From Candidatus Woesearchaeota archaeon (lineage in GTDB: Archaea > Nanobdellota > Nanobdellia > Woesearchaeales > JAGVYF01): DNA of 37,565 nt. Location of the stretch: the NCBI GenBank assembly GCA_018303425.1, contig JAGVYF010000012.1:1-37565 (forward strand), read 5' to 3'. The position numbers and the translations under genes were made by a program. Positions 31,902 to 37,565 of the stretch are shown here, piece after piece (the stretch's first letter is position 1; each line of letters starts with the position of its first letter). The notes beneath the pieces were generated by a model. The model saw nothing but the letters and a program-made list of their open reading frames with translations. It did no database searches and was not told the origin of the DNA.

Positions 31902-32173
31902 AAAATTGGTCCGGTTTATCATTGAACGAAAAAAAGAAGATTGCGCGGGGAAGGTTAGAAGAAAGATTAGCCGGTTCAGAGCGAGAACTTGAGATTGATC
32001 AAATTGATGTCATAGCTGGATCTCGCATGAATTCTTTAGAGTATAATTGTCATCATGGTTTTGAACAGAAAGCCAGAGAGGCTTTAGAGTTTCTTATTCC
32101 CTATTGCAGAGACACTGGAAAAGAAAAAATGTTGGAAAGAGCAAGAAGTCTTTATGAGAAAAGTTTTAAATAA
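31895..32173 (+). CDS. Small helical protein co-transcribed with Mre11, 92 residues
   Basis: I do not recognise this family. It is charged and predicted helical (LNEKKKIARGRLEERLAGSE, then a Cys/His-containing middle YNCHHGFEQK and PYCRDTGKEK). There is no signal peptide. ATG 31895 lies inside the end of the Mre11 gene (ATGG with 7-nt overlap), where rad50 would normally begin, so it belongs to the repair operon. A DNA-repair accessory role is inferred from position only. Confidence 0.65.
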   Translation: MVENWSGLSLNEKKKIARGRLEERLAGSERELEIDQIDVIAGSRMNSLEYNCHHGFEQKAREALEFLIPYCRDTGKEKMLERARSLYEKSFK

Positions 32174-32174
32174 T

Positions 32175-33473
32175 TCAGGGTTTATATCTTAACATAGTTC
32201 TAGGGAATGCGATTGCGTCTTTGATTGAGTCCAGTCCGCAGATCCATGCAATGATTCTTTCAACACCCATACCAAATCCGCCATGTGGCACTGAGCCATA
32301 TCTCCTAGTGTCTAAATAGAATTCATATTCTTCTATCTTTTCTCCGTCTTCAATAAGACGTTTTTTAATTTTTTCAATATCCGCTTCTCTTTCAGAACCC
32401 CCAATGATTTCGCCGTAACCTTCTGGCGCAATAAAATCGCAACCTTTTACAGTTCTTTGGTCTTCTTCATCTTCTTTCATGTAGAATGCTTTTACAACTT
32501 TAGGGTAATTTGTAACAATAATGGGCGTATCATAAAGTTTTGATAATTTATCTTCTTCGATTGTTCTAAGATCTTTACCCCACTCAACATCCATTTTACA
32601 TTTATCTTTTAATATTTTTATTGAATCGGTATATGTCATTCTAGGAAATGGTTTTTTCACGCTTGCTTCTAATGTTTTAGTATTTCTTTCAAGAATTTTT
32701 AGTTCGTCTTGTCTTTCTTCGAGAACTTTTTTAATTACATGTTTAATCATTGATTCGCCAAAGTCCTGGATTTCTTTAAAAGTGATCCATGATGCTTCCA
32801 TTTCCATCATCCAAAATTCTGTAAGGTGTCTTGAGGTTTTAGATTTTTCAGCTCTAAATGCCGGACTAATTGTATATATTTTATCAAGCGCAAAGATTGC
32901 AGGTTCTGCATAAAGCTGCCATGTTTGCGCGAGGAATACTCCTTTTTTACCGAAGTAAGGCACAGAAAACAAAGTTGAACCCCCTTCACATTGTATACTT
33001 TGAAAAATGGGAGAATGATATTCATAATAACCTTGACCACTACAATATTCACGTATTGCGCTGAATATTGCGCTTCTGAGCTTCATAATCGCAATCATTT
33101 TTTGACTTCTTAACCATAAATGTCTTTTATCTGCAAGAAATTCAACGCTTTGATCTTTTGTAATTGGATATTCATGTGATTCGCCTATAACTCTAAAATC
33201 ATCAACTTGGATTTCAAAGCCTGTTGGGGCTCTTTCATCAGCTTTAATAGTGCCATTAAGTGTTAAAGAAGTTTCAACCTGCATTTTATCTGCAATTTCA
33301 AACTTTGCATCACCAACTATTTCTTTTTTGATAACACATTGGATTATTTGAGTAGAATCCCTTAATACCACAAATTTAAACTTGGAACTGCCACGTTCTC
33401 TATACACCCAGCCCCTAATTGAAACTTTGCCAGTTCCTTTTTCCATCGCTTCTTTAATTGTAAGAAATTTCAT
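32175..33473 (-). CDS. asnS: Asparaginyl-tRNA synthetase, 432 residues
   Basis: It charges tRNA-Asn. The N-terminal OB-fold anticodon domain (1-110) includes VSIRGWVYRERGSSKFKFVV. The class II core shows DKRHLWLRSQKM (typical of AsnRS), motif 2 ISPAFRAEKSKTSRHLTEFW and motif 3 GGFGMGVERIIAW, and ends in AFPRTMLRYKP, which favours AsnRS over AspRS. The length is normal for archaea. It is convergent with the Mre11 operon with a 1-nt gap. With AsnS present, charging of tRNA-Asn can be direct, so the AsnB half of the 17013-19085 fusion can supply free asparagine. Confidence 0.9.
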   Translation of the reverse strand: MKFLTIKEAMEKGTGKVSIRGWVYRERGSSKFKFVVLRDSTQIIQCVIKKEIVGDAKFEIADKMQVETSLTLNGTIKADERAPTGFEIQVDDFRVIGESHEYPITKDQSVEFLADKRHLWLRSQKMIAIMKLRSAIFSAIREYCSGQGYYEYHSPIFQSIQCEGGSTLFSVPYFGKKGVFLAQTWQLYAEPAIFALDKIYTISPAFRAEKSKTSRHLTEFWMMEMEASWITFKEIQDFGESMIKHVIKKVLEERQDELKILERNTKTLEASVKKPFPRMTYTDSIKILKDKCKMDVEWGKDLRTIEEDKLSKLYDTPIIVTNYPKVVKAFYMKEDEEDQRTVKGCDFIAPEGYGEIIGGSEREADIEKIKKRLIEDGEKIEEYEFYLDTRRYGSVPHGGFGMGVERIIAWICGLDSIKDAIAFPRTMLRYKP

Positions 33474-33572
33474 GATAGAGTGGGAGAATTTAGAACTTTT
33501 TAAAGGTTGTGCTTAAAAATTTAATTTTGTCTTGAGATATGGTTATATTATATTGTATTTGGGCGTTTAAAT

Positions 33573-33710
33573 TCATTTTTGGGCTATTATGAAACCAGCG
33601 CCTAAAATACCTGCGAGAAAAAATAATAAAAGGCATTTTAGCCATGATGGTGTAGGTTTATCGTAATTTGGTGTTATAAACTGCCTGAGCGAAGGGATTT
33701 CATATTTGGT
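33573..33710 (-). pseudogene. In-frame continuation after TGA: 45-codon tail with one membrane helix
   Basis: Directly after the TGA (33711-33713) that ends the 102-residue gene, the same frame continues for 45 sense codons to a second TGA (33573-33575). The tail reads TKYEIPSLRQFITPNYDKPT, then a hydrophobic helix (WLKCLLLFFLAGILGAGFII) and AQK. No ATG, GTG or TTG occurs before the helix, so it cannot easily be its own gene. It looks like the original membrane anchor of the upstream gene, separated by a nonsense mutation, a sequencing error or programmed readthrough. Confidence 0.6.
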
Positions 33711-34019
33711 TCATTTTTTATAAAGTTCATATATTGATTTAAATCCGCCCAATAAATCTTCCACTTTTGGAGTTCTCCATTTTTCTTTTGTTTCTTTTCT
33801 TATTTTAAGTTCCTGTTCAATGAGCTCGTAAAATATTGGCCAGTAAGCCAGTTTTTGATGGGCTGATGTGCTTATTGTCAAATATGCGATTAATAGGTCT
33901 GTATGTAATTCTTTTACTTTAATTATTTTTAATTCTTCATTAACTGCATCAAAGTTTCCATCAAGAAAGTTATCATCAATTCTATCAAAGATTTCGTCAA
34001 TTTGTCTGTCTATGCTCAT
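33711..34019 (-). CDS. Hypothetical helical protein, 102 residues (possibly with a read-through tail)
   Basis: I do not recognise this family. The protein is all-alpha (MSIDRQIDEIFDRIDDNFLD, LIEQELKIRKETKEKW) and acidic, like a TPR-type helical pair, ending SIYELYKK before TGA. Combined with the downstream in-frame tail it would be about 148 residues with a C-terminal membrane anchor. It is a single gene divergent from the pilin-like gene at 34175. Confidence 0.7.
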   Translation of the reverse strand: MSIDRQIDEIFDRIDDNFLDGNFDAVNEELKIIKVKELHTDLLIAYLTISTSAHQKLAYWPIFYELIEQELKIRKETKEKWRTPKVEDLLGGFKSIYELYKK

Positions 34020-34144
34020 ATTGGAAATTATATAACTTGTTTATTTATTAAATTTGTTATTTATTAATTTATTATTATTTAGATAAAAAGGTATGTGTTA
34101 ATTAGAAAAAAGTAATTATCCGATACAGCACGCAAAAGGAATAA

Positions 34145-34152
34145 TTTATATA
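34145..34152 (+). promoter_or_regulatory. TATA box for the pilin-like gene
   Basis: TTTATATA is centred about 26 nt before ATG 34175 (32 before ATG 34181). Confidence 0.6.
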
Positions 34153-34174
34153 CATATCTAAACTTTATTATTAT

Positions 34175-34672
34175 ATGAATATGGATAAAAAAGGTTCAAT
34201 TGGCGAATTGATAGTAATAGTTTTTGTTATGTTATTAATTGGAGGGGCTAGTTTTTACATTTCTATGAACCGGAATTATACAAAAGCAGAAGTTGATGAG
34301 CGACTGAGTAAATTTAATGAAAAATTAAACAGCAAATCAGACAAACCTGCATGTAAACTTGTAGAAGTTGATTTTCAAAAAGATGCTAACAAAAACGATT
34401 TTGATATATGCAGTAGTATTAATAGGGAACCTTTATTAAGAATAATCTCTAAAGATATAACCTATTATAAGGGTCCCGGTGGTTCTTCTATGATAACTAA
34501 GTTCTGTTCTGCTGAAAGGCTCGTATCTAGTCAATCTATAACGGAGACTACAAAATCAAATATTGGGGCAAGCATATCGCTGCCATATAACGGAGATTGT
34601 TCTGTTAAAGATCCTTTAAATGGCGTGGCTGAAAATATTAAGATTAATCAAATCGATATTCTTTGCTGCTAA
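34175..34672 (+). CDS. Type IV pilin-like or membrane-anchored secreted protein, 165 residues
   Basis: The N-terminus MNMDKKGSIGELIVIVF... has a short basic leader, KKGS, then a hydrophobic helix with Glu at position +4 or +5 after the Gly. This resembles archaeal prepilin signals (KKG followed by Q/S, I and E). The ectodomain (about 35-165) has six cysteines (including C54, C72 and a terminal CC), suggesting disulfides. I do not recognise the ectodomain. It has its own TATA box and appears monocistronic. A plain signal-anchor protein is the alternative. Confidence 0.6.
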   Translation: MNMDKKGSIGELIVIVFVMLLIGGASFYISMNRNYTKAEVDERLSKFNEKLNSKSDKPACKLVEVDFQKDANKNDFDICSSINREPLLRIISKDITYYKGPGGSSMITKFCSAERLVSSQSITETTKSNIGASISLPYNGDCSVKDPLNGVAENIKINQIDILCC

Positions 34673-34694
34673 TTGTCAAAATCTTACGAGGGTA

Positions 34695-34711
34695 CCATCA
34701 CAGGCTGATGG
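34695..34711 (+). terminator. Weak hairpin after the pilin-like gene
   Basis: CCATCA (34695-34700), loop CAGGC and TGATGG (34706-34711) form a 6-bp stem 22 nt after the stop, with T-rich sequence further on. The remaining spacer to 34910 shows no gene. Confidence 0.35.
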
Positions 34712-34875
34712 CATGCTCACTCTTTGGGTTCTTTAACTTACTATAAATAAATTTTTGATGCCGAATAAACTCCATTCAAAAACTAGTAGAAAATTAGTGT
34801 ATTTTCTTATTAAATAATCAAACAATAAACCTTCAGTGAAATACACCTGTGGAAAATGAGATTTTAACTAGGAAC

Positions 34876-34885
34876 CTTTATAAAT
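34876..34885 (+). promoter_or_regulatory. TATA box for the translin-family gene
   Basis: CTTTATAAAT is centred about 30 nt before ATG 34911. Confidence 0.55.
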
Positions 34886-34910
34886 AAAGTAGTTTAATTT
34901 ATATCTTGGA

Positions 34911-35483
34911 ATGTTAAACGCAAAAGAGTTTAATGAAATGAAGAAAGATGTTCTAAAGTTTGATGAACAAAGAGAGTTGCTTATTAAGAAATCAAGGGAC
35001 GTATTAAAACTTTCAAAGCAAGTAATTTATGCGGTGCATCGTTCGGATTTATCCATGGCGGAAAAATTGGTTAAGGATATAAAAGGAGAATTAAAAGAGC
35101 TTGACCAATATGTTTCAAAAAATCCTAAAATGTATCATCAAGGGTCATATAAAGTTGCTGTTCAAGAATATGTTGAAGCATTGTTATTTTTTGGTTATGA
35201 AAAAGAAAGAAAGATTTATTCTAAAAAAGAGCTTAATGTTGATACTGATTATTATTTATTAGGAATAGCAGATTTATCAGGTGAACTTGTTAGAAGGGCA
35301 ATATTGGATGCAACAAAAGGGGATTATCAAAGTCCATTCAAAGCTAAAGAATTGATATCTGAAATATATGAGTGGTTGTTAGAATTTGATATCCGTGAAA
35401 GTGAATTAAGAAAAAAGTTTGATGGCATTAAATATGATTTGAGGAAACTTGAAGATTTATGTTTTCAGTTAAGCCAGAAATAA
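34911..35483 (+). CDS. Translin-family protein, 190 residues
   Basis: This all-helical nucleic-acid-binding protein resembles translin/TRAX. The marks are YAVHRSDLSMAEKLVKD (about 38-54), VQEYVEALLFFGYEKE (about 83-98), YLLGIADLSGELVRRA (about 113-128) and YEWLLEFDIRESELRKKFD followed by IKYDLRKLE (about 150-178). Archaeal translin-like proteins assemble into octameric shells and some have RNase activity; here the catalytic acidic residues cannot be assigned with confidence. The start fits a leaderless promoter. The YdjM-like gene follows after 7 nt and is probably co-transcribed. Confidence 0.85.
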   Translation: MLNAKEFNEMKKDVLKFDEQRELLIKKSRDVLKLSKQVIYAVHRSDLSMAEKLVKDIKGELKELDQYVSKNPKMYHQGSYKVAVQEYVEALLFFGYEKERKIYSKKELNVDTDYYLLGIADLSGELVRRAILDATKGDYQSPFKAKELISEIYEWLLEFDIRESELRKKFDGIKYDLRKLEDLCFQLSQK

Positions 35484-35490
35484 ATAAACA

Positions 35491-35928
35491 ATGTTATTTA
35501 CCACGCATATTTTATCTGCCCTATTATTAGGGAAGTATTTGGGTCATACCGGAGCAATTGTATTAGGTTCAACTTTAATCGACTTTGACCATATTTTTGA
35601 TATGATCGTGAAGGGTAAAAAACATGGGTTTCGGAGGACACTTGAAGTTCTTTTCACTCCTTATCCTGAAGAAGACGAATCAAGAACCGTTTTTCATTCA
35701 ATACTCGGGTGGTTAGTAATATCCGCAGTTTTATATGCAATTATGCCTTCATTTGGAATATATTTTAGCGCAGGTTATTTGTTGCATTTAGTGCTTGATT
35801 CTTTAGACACTTCAAGACTTCGTCTTTTTTATCCGCAAAAATATGATATACGGGGATGGGTTGAATATAATTCGTTAACAGAATATATATTAGCAATTAT
35901 TATGTTTATTATTTATTTTTTCTTTTAA
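35491..35928 (+). CDS. YdjM-like membrane-bound metal-dependent hydrolase, 145 residues
   Basis: Three to four transmembrane helices carry the family's His/Asp pattern: THILSALLLGKYLGH (His6), LIDFDHIFD (about 29-37), FHSILGWL (His about 68) and HLVLDSLDTSRLRLFYP (about 98-114). This matches the YdjM/DUF457 type of inner-membrane metal-dependent hydrolase. The substrate is unknown; membrane-lipid or stress roles are suggested for some members. It lies 7 nt after the translin-family gene. Confidence 0.8.
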   Translation: MLFTTHILSALLLGKYLGHTGAIVLGSTLIDFDHIFDMIVKGKKHGFRRTLEVLFTPYPEEDESRTVFHSILGWLVISAVLYAIMPSFGIYFSAGYLLHLVLDSLDTSRLRLFYPQKYDIRGWVEYNSLTEYILAIIMFIIYFFF

Positions 35929-35960
35929 GATAGTGGCCAATAATTATTTGAAACCGAAGC

Positions 35961-35970
35961 TTTTATAAAT
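35961..35970 (+). promoter_or_regulatory. TATA box for the three-paralogue membrane operon
   Basis: TTTTATAAAT is centred about 29 nt before ATG 35995. Confidence 0.6.
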
Positions 35971-35994
35971 AAAATCTACCATTAAACTTGGTAT

Positions 35995-36594
35995 ATGGTA
36001 CAAGAAAGTGTATTTAGAGGTGTTTTGACATTTTTAGATAAAATAGGGGTTTATGATGTAATCCTTCCTTTTTTACTTGTTTTTACTATAATGTTTGCAA
36101 TTTTTGAAAAGACAAGAGTTTTAGGTGAGGATCATGATTCTAACAAAAATACTTATTCAAAGAAAAATTTAAACTCAATTGTAGCCTTTGTCATTGCATT
36201 TTTTGTTATTGCATCAACAAGGCTGGTAGCATTGATAAACGAAGCAATGGCTAACGTTGTAGTGCTTGCTTTAGTTGGTATAAGTGTTTTAATGTTGTTA
36301 GGAGTTTTTTATGGCAAAGAAGGACTTTCATATAGTGAATTAAAAAATTCATACACTTTAATGTTTTTTACAGCGTTTATGGTTTTAGGTGTTTTATTGA
36401 TATTTTTTCATGCGGTTCCGCTTGCTTCAGGGCAATCAATGCTTGAATGGTTCTATGAATTTATGGTAGATCATTGGGATGATGAGGCAGTTGGAGCTAT
36501 AATTTTATTAGGGGTAATAGCATTATTTATGTGGGGTATAACGGCGGGAGACAAAAATAGAACAAATGATCAAGCAAGAACAGGTGGTTCATAA
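35995..36594 (+). CDS. Integral membrane protein, paralogue 1 of 3, 199 residues
   Basis: About five transmembrane helices. The shared block YDVILPFLLVFTIMFAIFEK (about 19-38) followed by a charged loop and NLNSIVAFVIAFF (about 59-71) defines a small family with the two genes that follow. I recognise it as a recurring type in DPANN genomes but know no function. It ends on a polar tail (GDKNRTNDQ...). Its stop overlaps the next start by one base (TAATG). Confidence 0.7.
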   Translation: MVQESVFRGVLTFLDKIGVYDVILPFLLVFTIMFAIFEKTRVLGEDHDSNKNTYSKKNLNSIVAFVIAFFVIASTRLVALINEAMANVVVLALVGISVLMLLGVFYGKEGLSYSELKNSYTLMFFTAFMVLGVLLIFFHAVPLASGQSMLEWFYEFMVDHWDDEAVGAIILLGVIALFMWGITAGDKNRTNDQARTGGS

Positions 36595-37178
36595 TGGCAA
36601 TTTTTGAAAATGCAATTTATACTTTAGAAAGGATGGGTGTGGCAGACGTAATTTTGCCGTTCTTGTTAGTATTTACAATTTCGTTTATGGCGCTTAAACA
36701 AGTGCCTGTATTATCTTCAAACAAGCATGTTCCTACTATTATAGGTTTAGTTTTAGGACTTTCAGTTGTATTTCCGCACGTTACTGGCAATTATTCATAT
36801 AGTTATGGGCAGGATGTTGTGAATATTATTAATGAGTCATTACCATCAGTGGGTTTAATATTGGTGATAATAATTTCAATATTGCTGCTTGTAGGATTAT
36901 TAGGTTTTGATCTGGCAAGTTTTGGAGGCTCTGCTCTTGGAGGAGGGCTTGTTATAGTTTCATTATTAATTGTAAGCGCAATATTTGGGGAATCTGCAGG
37001 ATGGTTTGAAAATTTTCATCTTTTTGATTGGGTTAATCCTGAAGTACAAGGATTATTAGTAACAGGTGCAATGTTTTTCATATTTATAATGTTAATTACC
37101 GGAAATTCTAATCCTACAAAGACATGGGTGGATTCAATTGCAGATTTTTTAAGAGAATTAACAAAAAAGAAACCCTAA
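36594..37178 (+). CDS. Integral membrane protein, paralogue 2 of 3, 194 residues
   Basis: Same layout as the gene before: ADVILPFLLVFTISFMALK (about 17-35), then a loop and HVPTIIGLVLGLSVV (about 44-58), with five to six helices, a Gly-rich segment FGGSALGGGL (about 119-128) and a basic C-terminus (LRELTKKKP). The charged loop is shorter than in paralogue 1. It overlaps the upstream gene by one base, and paralogue 3 starts 3 nt after its end, so the three are one operon. Tandem duplication and divergence suggest subunits of one membrane complex (inference). Confidence 0.7.
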   Translation: MAIFENAIYTLERMGVADVILPFLLVFTISFMALKQVPVLSSNKHVPTIIGLVLGLSVVFPHVTGNYSYSYGQDVVNIINESLPSVGLILVIIISILLLVGLLGFDLASFGGSALGGGLVIVSLLIVSAIFGESAGWFENFHLFDWVNPEVQGLLVTGAMFFIFIMLITGNSNPTKTWVDSIADFLRELTKKKP

Positions 37179-37181
37179 AAA

Positions 37182-37565
37182 ATGCCAACGTTCCTAGACC
37201 TCGGATTATTGGAATATGTTCAAATTATTTTGGGTTGTTACATATTCAGTTTTAGAATGGCGGGAGATACTGGGTAAAAATCGAAATTTGCACGCTATCA
37301 TTGCATTTGTTTTAGCTATGATGTCTTTATTTTCTCCGCCAGTGATTGCTATTATAAAATACATGACACCCTGGTTTTCAATGTTGTTGATATTTGCATT
37401 GTTTTTGCTAATGTTTTTTAAGTTTTTTGGAATTAGCGATGAGGCAATTACTTCATTTTTTTTAGCAGGAGAATACAGGTATGTAGTAAATTATTGGATA
37501 TTATTAACATCTTTATTAGTTTTAGGTTTAGCAATTGGCCAGGTTTTTTTTGCCGGTCCATCAGT
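37182..37565 (+). pseudogene. Integral membrane protein, paralogue 3 of 3, frameshifted and cut by window edge
   Basis: ATG 37182 opens MPTFLDLGLLEYVQIIL, the start of the same family, but this frame ends at 37275-37277. The family sequence continues in the +1 frame: VVTYSVLEWREILGKNRNLH from 37234, then HAIIAFVLAMMSLF and on to the window end. Removing one G from the GGG at 37232-37234 would restore a single frame. A mutation, an assembly or read error, or a +1 frameshift are all possible. About 130 codons are visible, and the gene runs off the right edge. Confidence 0.7.

Noticed and set aside
32807-33064. Small frames within and opposite asnS
   Set aside because: They lie inside conserved class II synthetase sequence and carry no features of their own.
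33711-33713. TGA as selenocysteine or reassigned codon
   Set aside because: TGA ends many intact genes here, no SECIS-like element was noticed, and the position is not in a redox motif.

Overview
The window reads as a chromosome segment of an AT-rich archaeon, most likely a DPANN lineage of the Woesearchaeota/Pacearchaeota type (inference from gene content and style, not from a marker tree). Archaeal signs seen directly are intron-bearing tRNA genes with bulge-helix-bulge-like folds, TATA boxes about 25-30 nt upstream of many start codons (leaderless style), HerA and Mre11, an archaeal-type asparaginyl-tRNA synthetase, a translin-family protein, a Dph6 domain, a HEPN/MNT pair, and a two-subunit NiFe hydrogenase with its maturation protease and HypA. 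The CxxC-x17-CxxC mini-protein and the tandem small membrane paralogues fit the same group.

Layout. 1-2410 is a mobile and tRNA zone. It holds the tail of one IS481-like element, a tRNA-Leu(UAA) apparently broken by three introns, a tRNA-Thr(GGU) with one intron and degenerate half-copies on both sides, a small unknown gene, and a complete IS481-like element whose transposase needs a -1 frameshift. 2501-6449 holds housekeeping genes (zinc-ribbon mini-protein, dUTPase/dCTP deaminase-family protein, neurotransmitter:sodium-type symporter) and a GY-rich surface protein. 6728-14685 is a run of overlapping genes for surface polysaccharide or glycoprotein assembly: GT2, GT4, two large polytopic proteins, a flippase-like protein and small membrane proteins. 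A truncated RhuM fragment is wedged into it. 14755-19085 carries ftsZ, a beta-solenoid hexapeptide-repeat protein, and a 690-residue fusion of glutamine-dependent asparagine synthetase with a diphthamide synthetase (Dph6) domain.

19315-21142 is a small island bounded by two 97-nt direct repeats. It contains a HEPN/MNT toxin-antitoxin pair with tandem operator-like repeats at its promoter and an IS200/IS605-end-like hairpin without a transposase. 21245-23061 has glutamate dehydrogenase-family and glycerophosphodiesterase genes. 23174-29009 is a hydrogenase neighbourhood: small subunit, a cysteine-rich DUF6485-like protein, large subunit, two secreted transglutaminase-fold proteins, then on the opposite strand HypA, a PEBP-family lipoprotein and a maturation protease. 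29120-32173 is a HerA-Mre11 operon with no Rad50 or NurA in view. 32175-37565 holds asnS, a gene whose reading frame continues past a TGA into a membrane tail, a pilin-like protein, a translin-family protein, a YdjM-like membrane protein, and three tandem membrane paralogues, the last with an apparent frameshift at the window edge.

The most notable items are the triple-intron tRNA-Leu, the AsnB-Dph6 fusion, the repeat-bounded HEPN/MNT island with phased operators, the minimal hydrogenase with paired secreted transglutaminase-like proteins, and the two interrupted frames at 33573-34019 and 37182-37565.
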